In this document: piece after piece, positions 1 through 17,029 of the stretch | How the letters are laid out: each line of letters starts with the position of its first letter | Position numbering within the stretch: position 1 is the stretch's first letter | From: Planctomycetota bacterium | Lineage (GTDB): Bacteria > Planctomycetota > UBA1135 > GCA-002686595 | Direction of reading: 5' to 3' | Length of the DNA stretch: 64,000 nucleotides | Assembly: GCA_016714045.1 (NCBI GenBank) | Contig: JADJNY010000011.1 | Coordinates: 62,001-126,000, forward strand | The notes under the pieces: generated by a model | Databases searched by the model: none | What the model saw: only the letters and a program-made list of their open reading frames with translations | What the model was told of the DNA's origin: nothing | Translations under genes and position numbers: made by a program

Positions 1-371
1 AAGCGGGGGGCCAAGCCAGCTCTTCCGGCGGCTCGGGCCCGCTCGGCACCCGCTACCGGCGCGCGACGAACCACGCGGGCGGCCTCGAGGGCGGGATGAC
101 GACCGGCGAGCCGCTCATCCTACGGGTCGCGATGAAGCCGATCCCGACCCTGCGCCGCGGGCTCCCGACGGTCGAGTTCGAGACGCTCGAGGAGGTCCAG
201 GCGACCTACCAGCGCTCGGACGTCACCTCCGTGCCCGCGGCCAGCGTGGTGGGGGAGGCGCTCACCGCGCTCGTCCTCACCCAGGTCTTCCTCGAGCGCT
301 TCGGGGGTGACGCTCTCGAGCAGGTGGAGGGAGCCTGGCGGGCGGCGGCGGAGCGGGCTCGCGCGCTCTGA
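1..371 (+). CDS. aroC: Chorismate synthase, C-terminal part (5' end outside window)
   Basis: The frame is open from base 3 to the TGA at 369-371 and gives the last 122 residues. It contains TNHAGGLEGGMTTGEPL, LRVAMKPIPTL and YQRSDVTSVPAASVVGEA, which are C-terminal signatures of chorismate synthase. This enzyme is the last step of the shikimate pathway: it converts 5-enolpyruvylshikimate-3-phosphate to chorismate with reduced FMN. The internal ATG at 96 lies inside the conserved region (M of GGMTTGE) and is not a start. The gene lies upstream of the tRNA-tuf operon, which has its own promoter at 598, so the two are probably separate units. Family identity is strong. Only the N-terminal two thirds is missing, because of the window edge. 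Confidence 0.93.
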   Translation, partial: AGGQASSSGGSGPLGTRYRRATNHAGGLEGGMTTGEPLILRVAMKPIPTLRRGLPTVEFETLEEVQATYQRSDVTSVPAASVVGEALTALVLTQVFLERFGGDALEQVEGAWRAAAERARAL

Positions 372-410
372 CCGGCGAAGAGGGGGCGACCGCCGCTCGA
401 ATCGGGCTTC

Positions 411-439
411 CTGGCCCGGGGCTCGGCTTCGGGGGCCAG
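411..439 (+). terminator. Possible weak terminator after aroC
   Basis: CTGGCCC at 411-417 can pair with GGGCCAG at 433-439 around a G/C-rich loop. A short pyrimidine stretch (CCACCTCTTT) follows. It lies 40 bases after the aroC stop and before the next promoter. The stem is only 7 bp and the U-tract is poor, so this is tentative. Confidence 0.3.
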
Positions 440-597
440 CCACCTCTTTAAGGAGAGTTGCCGGGCGCGTCGCACTCCCTGGCGGCCGGATCGGTGGTCG
501 GGGCGCTGGCCCGTCCCTCCTCCCAAGACCGGGTGCGTTCGGCACCGCCCGGACCGCTTCCGCCCCGGCGCCGGCCGAGGGAATTCCCTCGGCGTGC

Positions 598-625
598 TTG
601 ACGGGGGGAGCGTCGCCCGTAACAT
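598..625 (+). promoter_or_regulatory. Sigma70-type promoter for the tRNA-tuf operon
   Basis: TTGACG at 598-603 and TAACAT at 620-625 are separated by 16 bp. They stand about 85 bases upstream of the first tRNA gene. No other good promoter is visible between aroC and tRNA-Thr. The rest of the 338-base gap (372-709) shows no gene. Confidence 0.6.
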
Positions 626-709
626 ACCGCGCTCACTTCGCCGTCCTGGGGTGTTCGTCCGTCCGAGGGCGACCGCGCTCAGGGCTGCCAGTGGGCCACG
701 TGGCTCGTC

Positions 710-785
710 GCCAGCGTAGCTCAGTTGGCAGAGCTCCTGATTTGTAATCAGGCGGTCGTGGGTTCGAATCCCACCGCTGGCTCCA
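710..785 (+). tRNA. tRNA-Thr(TGT)
   Basis: A 76-nt cloverleaf with acceptor stem GCCAGCG/CGCTGGC, discriminator T and encoded CCA at 783-785. The anticodon loop TTTGTAA gives anticodon TGT, which reads ACA and other ACN codons. The T-arm GGTTCGAATCC is standard. It is the first gene of a four-tRNA cluster ahead of tuf and corresponds to E. coli thrU by position and anticodon. Confidence 0.97.
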
Positions 786-966
786 ACCAAGCCGGCGCGG
801 ACGAGCCCGACCAGCGAAGCCGCGCAGACGCGGGCCGCGTGCCCGTGGCGCGCGCGTAGCTCCCTCACAACGAGACCAGTTCGAGGATGATTCAGGGAGC
901 GGAGGCTTCCGGACCCCCGCGTGGGGCACGGGCAGCGTCTGCGTTCGGACCGATCATCGCGACAGC

Positions 967-1051
<85 letters not shown>

Positions 1052-1324
1052 GCCTCCCTCGCCTCACGGCGAGTGGTTCGGTACCTCGCGAGCGAGCGCG
1101 TCTCCTGGATCGTTCACCGTCCACGCCGGAACTCCGGCGCGCACGCGCGACCGAGACGATGCCTCCCCGCTGACCGCGGAGCGTCCTCGTCCGGTCTCGC
1201 GCTCCGTGCGCGCGGCGTCGGCTCTCCGAGCGCGACCGCGTCGCGAGTCGGCTGCCTCGGTCGCGAACCGCACACGCCCTGCGCGTGCGTGGCGATCGAT
1301 CTCCTACCGAGCTCGGGCCCCATC

Positions 1325-1398
1325 GCGGGCGTAGTTCAATGGTAGAACGGCAGCCTTCCAAGCTGCACACGAGGGTTCGATTCCCTTCGCCCGCTCCA
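1325..1398 (+). tRNA. tRNA-Gly(TCC)
   Basis: A 74-nt tRNA with acceptor GCGGGCG/CGCCCGC, discriminator T and encoded CCA at 1396-1398. The anticodon loop CTTCCAA gives anticodon TCC, which reads GGA and GGG. It is the third tRNA in the cluster and matches glyT of the E. coli operon by position and anticodon. Confidence 0.97.
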
Positions 1399-1475
1399 GC
1401 CTCGCTCTCACCACGAGCGCGGTTGGCTCGCTGCTCCGGACGGTAGAGCTCAGACCCGCGTCCAGCGCGGGTCGT

Positions 1476-1550
1476 GCTGCTGTAGCTCAGTGGTAGAGCA
1501 CCTCCTTGGTAAGGAGGAGGCCATGGGTTCAAGCCCCATCAGCAGCTCCA
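1476..1550 (+). tRNA. tRNA-Thr(GGT)
   Basis: A 75-nt tRNA with acceptor GCTGCTG/CAGCAGC, discriminator T and encoded CCA at 1548-1550. The anticodon loop TTGGTAA gives GGT, which reads ACC and ACT. It lies 155 bases before tuf and matches thrT in the E. coli thrU-tyrU-glyT-thrT-tufB order. Confidence 0.97.
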
Positions 1551-1705
1551 CTCTCACGACCGGTTCTTTCCACACAATCCATCTCGATCACGACGGCCGG
1601 GCCTCCGCTCTCACGCGGGAGCAGCCGCCACGTGCGGCGCGATCGCCGCGAACCACTCCACATCCCAGAGGGCAGAGGCCCGCAAACCACCTTCAGAGAC
1701 AAGTC

Positions 1706-2908
<1,203 letters not shown>

Positions 2909-2919
2909 GACCCGGCGAC

Positions 2920-2952
2920 CGGCCGGAGCGCGACGAGTTCGCGCTCCGGCCG
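2920..2952 (+). other. Strong hairpin between tuf and rpmG
   Basis: A 14-bp perfect stem: 2920-2933 pairs with 2939-2952 around loop CGAGT. It lies just after the tuf stop. No U-tract follows, so it looks more like an mRNA processing or 3'-protection stem, or a leaky attenuator, than a full intrinsic terminator. It would separate the tRNA-tuf mRNA from rpmG-secE-nusG. Confidence 0.6.
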
Positions 2953-3026
2953 CGTCGCACCCCATCCAGCGTGGCGCGAGCGCCGCGCTCCTTCGACGAG
3001 AGCGGCCCGCTGCGCCGCACGAGCCC

Positions 3027-3185
3027 ATGAAGATCAAGGAACGCTACATCTTCCTCGAGTGCACGACGTGCTCCAACCGGAACTACACGACGCACAAGAG
3101 GCTCAAGGCGACCTACAAGCTGGAGAAGAAGAAGTACTGCCCGTTCTGCCGCAAGCACACGGGTCACAAGGAAAAGAAGCTCTGA
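3027..3185 (+). CDS. rpmG: 50S ribosomal protein L33
   Basis: A short 52-residue protein starting MKIKERYIFLECTTC and ending GHKEKKL. Two CxxC pairs (CTTC at residues 12-15 and CPFC at 38-41) make the zinc-binding C+ form of L33, a small 50S subunit protein. Length and sequence fit the family. It sits 118 bases after tuf and 135 bases before secE, the usual L33-SecE-NusG order. Confidence 0.95.
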   Translation: MKIKERYIFLECTTCSNRNYTTHKRLKATYKLEKKKYCPFCRKHTGHKEKKL

Positions 3186-3320
3186 CCGCGACGCGCGGCG
3201 AGCACGGCCGAGCCGCGAGGTTCGGAACTGGCCCCGCTGTCGAAGCACGGGGCAGCGAGGGACGAGGACCAGGACGAGGCGCTCCACTGCGGAGCGACCG
3301 CTGACGGAGGAACCGACGAG

Positions 3321-3788
3321 ATGGCCTACAAACCGGATCAAGGACGCATCGCGCGCACGGCCGCGTTCTGGTCGTTGGCCCTGCTGATCGTCTACGGATG
3401 CACCTCGCTGAACGAGTCGCTCGGCACCTTCTTCCCCGACCCGATGGGCGTCGCCTTCGGTGCGGTCAAGGACGCGAGCGGCCGTCATATGGGCGGGGCG
3501 ACCGTCCCCATTCTGTCCTGGAAGCTGACGCCGGCTCTGGTCGCCGCGTTGCTCGTCTGCGCCGGCGCGCTCTTCGCGCTCTACACCTACCTGAACCGCC
3601 CGAAGACGGCCGAGCTCCTGATCGAGACCGAGCACGAGCTGCGCAAGGTCACGTGGCCCACGATGAACGAGGCGATGAACTCCTCCGTGGTCGTCATCGT
3701 CTGCGTCGTCTTCCTCATGACCTTCCTGGCGGGCGCCGACTGGCTGCTCGGTCAGTGGGTGACCTGGCTGCTCCTCGGAGGTGGCTGA
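3321..3788 (+). CDS. secE: Preprotein translocase subunit SecE
   Basis: A 155-residue inner-membrane protein of the SecYEG channel. Hydrophobic segments lie at about residues 15-30, 65-88 and 121-147. The conserved amphipathic motif ELRKVTWPT precedes the last one. It is longer than minimal one-TM SecE proteins because of two extra N-terminal membrane segments. The ATG at 3321 is preceded by GGAGG. The next gene, nusG, begins 1 base after the stop, so the pair is probably translationally coupled. Confidence 0.93.
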   Translation: MAYKPDQGRIARTAAFWSLALLIVYGCTSLNESLGTFFPDPMGVAFGAVKDASGRHMGGATVPILSWKLTPALVAALLVCAGALFALYTYLNRPKTAELLIETEHELRKVTWPTMNEAMNSSVVVIVCVVFLMTFLAGADWLLGQWVTWLLLGGG

Positions 3789-3789
3789 G

Positions 3790-4344
3790 ATGGTCGCCAT
3801 GAAGTGGTTCTTCATCCGCTGTCAGTCCGGCCGCGAGGATTCGATCGCGAAGAACACGCTCGCCCGCCTCAAGCTCGCGGGCGTCCAGGACCTCGTGCCG
3901 CAGGTGCTCGTGCCGTTCGAGCGCGTCACCGACCTCAAGAACGGCAAGAAGCGCACGGTCAACAAGAAGCTCTACCCGGGCTACCTGATGGTCCAGGCCG
4001 ATCTCGACGACGCAACGGATCCGCGCACGGTCAAGGCGCGCAACACGCTGCGCGAGATCGACGGGCTGCGGGAGTTCCTCGGCCCGCTGGGCATGCCGAC
4101 GCCGCTGTCCGACTCCGAGGTCCAGTCCATCCTGTCCCGCATGTCGGACTCCGAATCGCGACCGCAGGTCACGATCGGTCTCCACAAGGGGGACATGGTC
4201 AAGATCAAGTCCGGTGCCTTCGACGGCTTCGATGGAGTCGTCGAAGAGGTCAACCCGGAAAAAGGCACCGTGAAGGTGATCGTGACGATTTTCGGCCGGC
4301 CGACGCCGGTCGAGTTGGAGTACTGGGAGGTCGAGAAGGTCTGA
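3790..4344 (+). CDS. nusG: Transcription termination/antitermination protein NusG
   Basis: 184 residues. The NGN domain begins MKWFFIRCQSGRE. The C-terminal KOW domain is seen in KGDMVKIKSGAFDGFDGVV and TVKVIVTIFGRPTPVEL. NusG binds RNA polymerase and links it to Rho or the leading ribosome. I chose the ATG at 3790 because GGAGGT at 3777-3782 lies 7 bases upstream. A GTG at 3781 would overlap secE, and an ATG at 3799 is also possible. It sits in the conserved secE-nusG-rplK order. Confidence 0.95.
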   Translation: MVAMKWFFIRCQSGREDSIAKNTLARLKLAGVQDLVPQVLVPFERVTDLKNGKKRTVNKKLYPGYLMVQADLDDATDPRTVKARNTLREIDGLREFLGPLGMPTPLSDSEVQSILSRMSDSESRPQVTIGLHKGDMVKIKSGAFDGFDGVVEEVNPEKGTVKVIVTIFGRPTPVELEYWEVEKV

Positions 4345-4410
4345 CCTCCAACTGCCCGGGAGAGCGGCTCGTCCGCTCGTTGGACCGGGCCTCATCCAGA
4401 GCGAGCAAAC

Positions 4411-4836
4411 ATGGCCAAGGAAGTCACAGGCAAGATCAAGCTGCAGTGCCCGGGCGGGCAAGCCACGCCCGCGCCGCCGGTCGGCCCCGCGTTGGGTTCG
4501 CACGGCGTGAACATCGCGGCCTTCGTGAAGCAGTTCAACGAAGCGACGCGCGGTGACATGGGCTTGATCATCCCCGTCGAGATCACGGTCTACAAAGACC
4601 GCACGTTCGACTTCATCCTCAAGTCGCCGCCTGCGTCGGTGCTCTTGAAGCGCGCTGCGAAGCTCGAGAAGGGCGCGGGCGCCGTCGGCCACGAAGTGGT
4701 CGGCAAGGTCACCCGCGCGCAGGTCGAGGAGATCGCCAAGATGAAGATGAAGGACCTGAACTGTCGCGACATCGCCGCGGCGGTGCGCATCGTCGAGGGA
4801 ACCGCGCGTTCCTCCGGCATCAAGGTCGAGGGCTGA
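4411..4836 (+). CDS. rplK: 50S ribosomal protein L11
   Basis: 141 residues, the normal L11 length. The N-terminal domain contains the Pro-rich segment PAPPVGPALGSHGVNI. The C-terminal rRNA-binding domain is GKVTRAQVEEIAKMKMKDLN and ends VEGTARSSGIKVEG. L11 forms the GTPase-associated centre at the base of the stalk. It lies 3 bases before rplA. Confidence 0.97.
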   Translation: MAKEVTGKIKLQCPGGQATPAPPVGPALGSHGVNIAAFVKQFNEATRGDMGLIIPVEITVYKDRTFDFILKSPPASVLLKRAAKLEKGAGAVGHEVVGKVTRAQVEEIAKMKMKDLNCRDIAAAVRIVEGTARSSGIKVEG

Positions 4837-4839
4837 TCC

Positions 4840-5535
4840 ATGGTGAAGCACAGCAAGCGCTACCTGCAGGCCTCGGCCAAGGTCGACCGCAACAAGGTCT
4901 ACGAGCCGGGCGAGGCCCTCAAGCTCATCAAGAGCCTCCCGCACGCGAAGTTCGACGAGTCGATCGAGATCGCGATCCGCTTGGGCATCGATCCCAAGAA
5001 GACCGACCAGCTCGTGCGCGGCGCCGTGTCGCTGCCCAAGGGCCTCGGCAAGACCATCAAGGTCATCGTCTTCGCGGAAGGCGACAAGGCCAAGGCCGCG
5101 AAGGAAGCCGGGGCGGACGAGGTCGGCTCGGCCGAGCTCGCCGACAAGATCCTCGGCGGCTGGACGGACTTCGACATCGTCATCACGAGCCCTGACATGA
5201 TGAAGCACGTCGGTAAGCTCGGTAAGGTACTCGGTCCGCAAGGCAAGATGCCTTCGCCGAAGTCCGGCACGGTGACGCCCGACGTCGCCGCGGCGGTCAA
5301 GGAGTTCAAGGCCGGCAAGGTCGAGTTCCGCACCGACGCCGGCGGCAACGTTCACGCGGCGCTGGGCAAGCGCTCGTTCGCGGTCGAGGACCTGCAGGCG
5401 AACCTGCAGGCGTTCCTCGATCACCTTTCGAACCTCCGCTCGCCGGCGGTGAAGGGCGAGTTCTTCCGCAAGATCTCGATCTCCACCACGATGGGCCCGG
5501 GCGTTCAGATCCGCTGGGAGGTGGCGCATGCCTAA
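4840..5535 (+). CDS. rplA: 50S ribosomal protein L1
   Basis: 231 residues. Typical L1 motifs are present: KFDESIEIAIRLGIDPKK, VRGAVSLPKGLGK, the segment GKLGKVLGPQGKMPSPKSGT, and a C-terminal ISTTMGPGVQI. L1 binds 23S rRNA at the L1 stalk. In many bacteria it represses its own operon by binding the mRNA leader. No clear L1-like mRNA site was identified here. Its end overlaps rplJ by 8 bases. Confidence 0.97.
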   Translation: MVKHSKRYLQASAKVDRNKVYEPGEALKLIKSLPHAKFDESIEIAIRLGIDPKKTDQLVRGAVSLPKGLGKTIKVIVFAEGDKAKAAKEAGADEVGSAELADKILGGWTDFDIVITSPDMMKHVGKLGKVLGPQGKMPSPKSGTVTPDVAAAVKEFKAGKVEFRTDAGGNVHAALGKRSFAVEDLQANLQAFLDHLSNLRSPAVKGEFFRKISISTTMGPGVQIRWEVAHA

Positions 5536-6076
5536 TCTCGTCAATCGACTGGTCATCAAGGAGCTCCAGAGCGAGCTGGGCAAGGCCGAGGGCATGGTCA
5601 TCGTCGGCTTCGGCGGACTGACCGTGAAGGAGAGCGAAGCGCTGCGCAACGCCCTCGCGAAGAAGGGGGCGACCCTTTCGCTCGTCCGCAACTCGCTCGC
5701 GCGCCTCGTGCTCGCCGAACGCGGCTTCGAGGTCACGCCCGACATGCTCGCAGGCAACACCGCGATCGCGTACGGGGACGCGGAGGCAGCGATCCACGCG
5801 TCGAAGATGCTCCAGACCGCCGAGGTCAAGAAGGCGAACAAGGTCCAGATCCGCGGTGGCGTGCTCGAGGGCAAGCTGCTCAACGCGAAGGACGCGATCG
5901 CCCTGGCCGACGTTCCGGACCGGAAGACGCTCAACGGGAAGCTCGTCAGCCTGCTGGTCTCCGGACCGCGCAGCCTCGCGATGCTCCTCAGCGCGGTGCC
6001 CTCCGCCGAAGCCCGCCTCCTGCAGGCCCGTGCCGACCAGCTCGAGAAGTCGGGCGGGGCAGCGCCGGCGTCCTGA
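5528..6076 (+). CDS. rplJ: 50S ribosomal protein L10
   Basis: 182 residues. The N-terminal rRNA-binding part has GLTVKESEALRNALAKKGA and VRNSLARLVL. The C-terminal helix binds L7/L12 dimers. L10 is the base of the ribosomal stalk. The start ATG at 5528 lies inside the end of rplA (8-base overlap), which suggests coupling. A 147-base gap separates it from rplL and shows no gene. Confidence 0.95.
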   Translation: MPNLVNRLVIKELQSELGKAEGMVIVGFGGLTVKESEALRNALAKKGATLSLVRNSLARLVLAERGFEVTPDMLAGNTAIAYGDAEAAIHASKMLQTAEVKKANKVQIRGGVLEGKLLNAKDAIALADVPDRKTLNGKLVSLLVSGPRSLAMLLSAVPSAEARLLQARADQLEKSGGAAPAS

Positions 6077-6223
6077 TCCTCATCCTCCCTCGTCGGGGCC
6101 GCGGACTGCGCGCGCCCGGGCGAAAGAGGTCCTCGTCCATCCGCCCCGCGAACGCACCCGTCCCGCAGGCGGCCACCACCTCAGACTCCACGTCTCATTT
6201 CTAACGTCACGAAGGGTAATCCC

Positions 6224-6625
6224 ATGTCGAATACGATCGAGCTCGAGCCGGAGCTCCAAGCCATTGCCACCAAGCTGGACGGCCTGACCCTCCTCCAGGC
6301 TTCGAAGCTGGTCAAGTACCTCGAAGGCCACTGGGGCGTGAGCGCTGCCGCGCCCGCCGCCGTCGCCGCCGCCCCCGCGGGCGCCGCCGCTCCGGCCGCC
6401 GAGGAAAAGACCTCGTTCGACGTCGTCCTCGAGGCGGTTCCGGACGCCGCGAAGAAGATCTCGGTCATCAAGGAGGTCCGCGCGATCTCCGGCCTGGGCC
6501 TGGCGGAAGCCAAGGCGCTGGTCGACGGTGCGCCTAAGCCGGTCAAGACGGGCGTCGGCAAGGACGAGGCGAACGCCATGAAGAAGCAGCTGGAAGACGC
6601 GGGCGGCAAGGTCAAGCTGGCCTGA
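6224..6625 (+). CDS. rplL: 50S ribosomal protein L7/L12
   Basis: 133 residues. An N-terminal dimerisation helix is followed by an Ala/Pro-rich hinge (about residues 41-60). The conserved C-terminal domain contains KISVIKEVRAISGLGLAEAK, VDGAPKPVK and KKQLEDAGGKVKLA. It recruits translation GTPases to the ribosome. A strong hairpin follows 38 bases after the stop, before rpoB, where differential expression of stalk and polymerase genes is usually set. Confidence 0.97.
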   Translation: MSNTIELEPELQAIATKLDGLTLLQASKLVKYLEGHWGVSAAAPAAVAAAPAGAAAPAAEEKTSFDVVLEAVPDAAKKISVIKEVRAISGLGLAEAKALVDGAPKPVKTGVGKDEANAMKKQLEDAGGKVKLA

Positions 6626-6662
6626 GCTTGCTCGCTCCTCTGCTCCTTCCCTTACTCGACGA

Positions 6663-6702
6663 ATCCCCCCTGGGGCTTGCAGTACAAGCCTCCATGGGGG
6701 AT
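6663..6702 (+). promoter_or_regulatory. Long hairpin in the rplL-rpoB gap (processing or attenuation site)
   Basis: ATCCCCC at 6663-6669 pairs with GGGGGAT at 6696-6702. TGG at 6671-6673 pairs with CCA at 6692-6694. GGCTTG at 6674-6679 pairs with CAAGCC at 6685-6690. The loop is CAGTA, with one mismatch and one bulge. This 16-bp stem has no U-tract after it. In E. coli the same gap holds an attenuator and an RNase III site, so a similar role is likely here by inference. Confidence 0.6.
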
Positions 6703-7193
6703 CGTATGGGCTTGCGTTCGACTGGGCCGTCCCGCATCCTGGCCCGACCCATCTCCTCCGCGCCCCTGTCTTCGACCCTCGACCAGCCGCGCTGGCATGC
6801 ACCTCACTCTCGGAGCCTCTCGGCTCCTCGGGAGTGCGCGCATTCCACGCGGTAGGTTCGTCGGCGCGAGCAGCGGACCGCGAGGCCGTGACGTCGGGCT
6901 GTCGCAGGACGGTCCCCGTGGGTTCCACGGTCGCGTTTCCGGATTCTCCAGTGCGCCTCCACCGTTCGAGCTCCACTCCCAAGCTGCGTCGCCGCGCGCG
7001 ACGTGGTTCCGACTCCGCCCGCACTCGCGGGCGACTGCTCTCCACCGTACTCCGCCGCTCCGGCGGCCGTCGGACGCGTGCTCCTCGCGCGCTCGTCGGC
7101 TGCTAGCAGACCCCCAGCCCGCTCCGTGCTTCCTCCGGTCCAGCCGGGATCCTCGATTGTGATCCGGCACCGCGAGCGCAGCGCCAGCCACCG
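6703..7193 (+). other. rplL-rpoB intergenic region, no gene seen
   Basis: About 490 bases with no family-like reading frame. The short open frames here are G/C-driven. Apart from the hairpin just upstream I see no tRNA, riboswitch or clear promoter. A second promoter for rpoBC may exist but has no convincing -10/-35 pair. Confidence 0.5.
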
Positions 7194-15390
<8,197 letters not shown>

Positions 15391-15394
<4 letters not shown>

Positions 15395-15418
15395 CCGCGA
15401 CGCCCGCCGCCGTAGAAT
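15391..15418 (+). promoter_or_regulatory. Sigma70-type promoter for rpsL-rpsG
   Basis: TTGACC at 15391-15396 and TAGAAT at 15413-15418 with a 16-bp spacer lie 67 bases upstream of the rpsL ATG. Both boxes are near consensus. The presence of this promoter supports rpoC ending upstream or within it. Confidence 0.65.
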
Positions 15419-15484
15419 CCTTGCCCCTTCGCCCGACGGGCCCCGTTCCAGGGTTCGCCGCGCGATGGTCATTCAGGACTCCTC

Positions 15485-15859
15485 ATGCCGACGATCAATC
15501 AACTGGTCCGCAAGGGCCGCCAGAAGGTCAAGAACCGCTCGAAGTCGCCCGTGCTGGACAAGTGTCCGCAGAAGCGCGGCGTCTGCCTCGTGGTGAAGAC
15601 CCAAACGCCGAAGAAGCCGAACTCGGCGCTGCGCAAGGTCGCGCGCGTTCGCTTGTCGAACGGCAAGGAGATCACCGCCTACATCCCGGGCGAAGGCCAC
15701 AACCTGCAAGAGCACTCGGTGGTGCTCGTCCGCGGCGGTCGCGTGCGCGACCTCCCCGGTGTGCGCTACCACATCATCCGCGGCACGCTCGACGCGACGG
15801 GCGTCGATGCGCGCACGATGGGCCGCTCCAAGTACGGCGCGAAGCGCCCGAAGAAGTGA
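15485..15859 (+). CDS. rpsL: 30S ribosomal protein S12
   Basis: 124 residues with the classic S12 sequence: MPTINQLVRKGR, the decoding-site loop KTQTPKKPNSALRKVARVRL, PGEGHNLQEHSVVLVRGGRV and C-terminal MGRSKYGAKRPKK. S12 sits at the decoding centre and is the target of streptomycin resistance mutations. It has its own promoter 67 bases upstream and lies 50 bases before rpsG. The long frame of rpoC passes over it in another register. Confidence 0.98.
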   Translation: MPTINQLVRKGRQKVKNRSKSPVLDKCPQKRGVCLVVKTQTPKKPNSALRKVARVRLSNGKEITAYIPGEGHNLQEHSVVLVRGGRVRDLPGVRYHIIRGTLDATGVDARTMGRSKYGAKRPKK

Positions 15860-15909
15860 GCTGAGGCCCCGACGCCGAACACGACCGACGAGACGAGGAA
15901 CGACGAACG

Positions 15910-16386
15910 ATGCCGCGCAATTACAAGTCGACCGCCGTGCTGATCCAGCCGGACCCGAAGTACGGTTCCATGCTGGCGGCCAAGATCATCAACAAGATCA
16001 TGTGGAGCGGGAAGAAGTCGACCGCCCAAGCGATCTTCTACGAGGCCATCGACATGGCCCACAAGAAGCTCCCCGACGTGCAGGATCCGGTCGAGATCTT
16101 CACCAAGGCGATCGACAACGTGCGCCCGATGGTCGAAGTGCGCAGCAAGCGCGTCGGCGGCGCCAACTACCAGGTCCCGCGTGAAGTGCGGCGCAACCGC
16201 CAGCAGTCGCTCGCGATCCGCTGGCTGATCGACAACGCCCGCAAGAAAAAGGGCAAGCCGATGTCGAAGCGCCTCGCGGAGGAAATCGCGGACGCCTTCA
16301 ACGGCACCGGCGCGTCGGTCCAGTGGAAGGAACAGGTCCACAAGATGGCCGAGGCCAACAAGGCCTACGCGCACTACGCCAACTGA
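15910..16386 (+). CDS. rpsG: 30S ribosomal protein S7
   Basis: 158 residues, starting MPRNYKSTAVLIQPDPKY. The motif NVRPMVEVRSKRVGGANYQVP is diagnostic. S7 nucleates assembly of the 30S head near the mRNA exit. It is the second gene of the rpsL-rpsG unit. A strong intrinsic terminator follows 24 bases after the stop, so EF-G is not read from this promoter. Confidence 0.97.
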   Translation: MPRNYKSTAVLIQPDPKYGSMLAAKIINKIMWSGKKSTAQAIFYEAIDMAHKKLPDVQDPVEIFTKAIDNVRPMVEVRSKRVGGANYQVPREVRRNRQQSLAIRWLIDNARKKKGKPMSKRLAEEIADAFNGTGASVQWKEQVHKMAEANKAYAHYAN

Positions 16387-16410
16387 GCCCGACACGAGGC
16401 TCGTGAAACG

Positions 16411-16453
16411 ACGCGCGGCGAGGAACCACCTCGCCGCGCGTGTTTCTGTTTTC
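16411..16453 (+). terminator. Intrinsic terminator after rpsG
   Basis: A 13-bp perfect stem: 16411-16423 pairs with 16429-16441 around loop AACCA. It is followed by the T-rich GTTTCTGTTTTC. It ends the rpsL-rpsG transcript before the Tsr3-like gene. Confidence 0.85.
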
Positions 16454-16521
16454 GGCGGCAGGCGTAGCGCGCAAATCGGTCTAATCGCGAGCCCGCGGTG
16501 CAGTACGATGCGGCACCGCGC

Positions 16522-17013
16522 ATGAGCGACGATCCCCGACCGCGGCCGCGCCTCGACGTGCTCATCGTGCGTGATCCGCGGGAGTCGACGAAGAAGTGCT
16601 CGCTCACGCCGTTGCGCGGCATGGAGGGAGTGCGGTTCGCGACGTACGCGCACGATCGGCGCGTCGCGGCGGGAAGGCGCCTCTTGCTCCACACGGAGGG
16701 GGAGCTGATCTCGCCTCGGGACGCAGGCCTCCCGCTCCTGCTCGTCGACTGTTGCTGGCGGCGCGTGCCCACGCTCCTGCGCACGGTCGACGGCGAGTTC
16801 GTCCGCCGCCGGCTGCCGCCGCTCGCCACCGCGTATCCGCGGACGAGCGACCTCGTGCCCGATCCCGAACAAGGCCTCGCCTCGATCGAGGCGCTCTACG
16901 CCGCGCTCGCTTTGCTCGGCGATCCGCGGCCCGAGCTGCTCGCGCACTACCGCTGGCGCGAGGAGTTCCTCCGCGCGAACCCGGCGCTCGCCGTGGACGC
17001 GCGCGGCGCATGA
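16522..17013 (+). CDS. Tsr3-like (DUF367) rRNA aminocarboxypropyltransferase
   Basis: 163 residues, not a standard bacterial family. It aligns by eye with Tsr3, the eukaryotic and archaeal enzyme that adds a 3-amino-3-carboxypropyl group from S-adenosylmethionine to a small-subunit rRNA pseudouridine. Matching features are an N-terminal KKCSLTPL (Tsr3: KRCSGKKL), then ELISPRDAGLPLLLVDCCW (Tsr3: SPAD...VVECSW), RRLPPLATAYPR (RLLPYLVAANPV), GLASIEALYAALALLG (vEALAA) and HYRWREEFLRANPAL (F.WG..FLELN). I chose the ATG at 16522. A GTG at 16498 would add 8 residues. It lies right after rpsG and ahead of EF-G, which fits a role in 30S maturation. The substrate position is inference. The alternative is a divergent SPOUT-like protein of other function. 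Confidence 0.72.
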   Translation: MSDDPRPRPRLDVLIVRDPRESTKKCSLTPLRGMEGVRFATYAHDRRVAAGRRLLLHTEGELISPRDAGLPLLLVDCCWRRVPTLLRTVDGEFVRRRLPPLATAYPRTSDLVPDPEQGLASIEALYAALALLGDPRPELLAHYRWREEFLRANPALAVDARGA

Positions 17014-17029
17014 CGAGCGCGCCCGCGCG

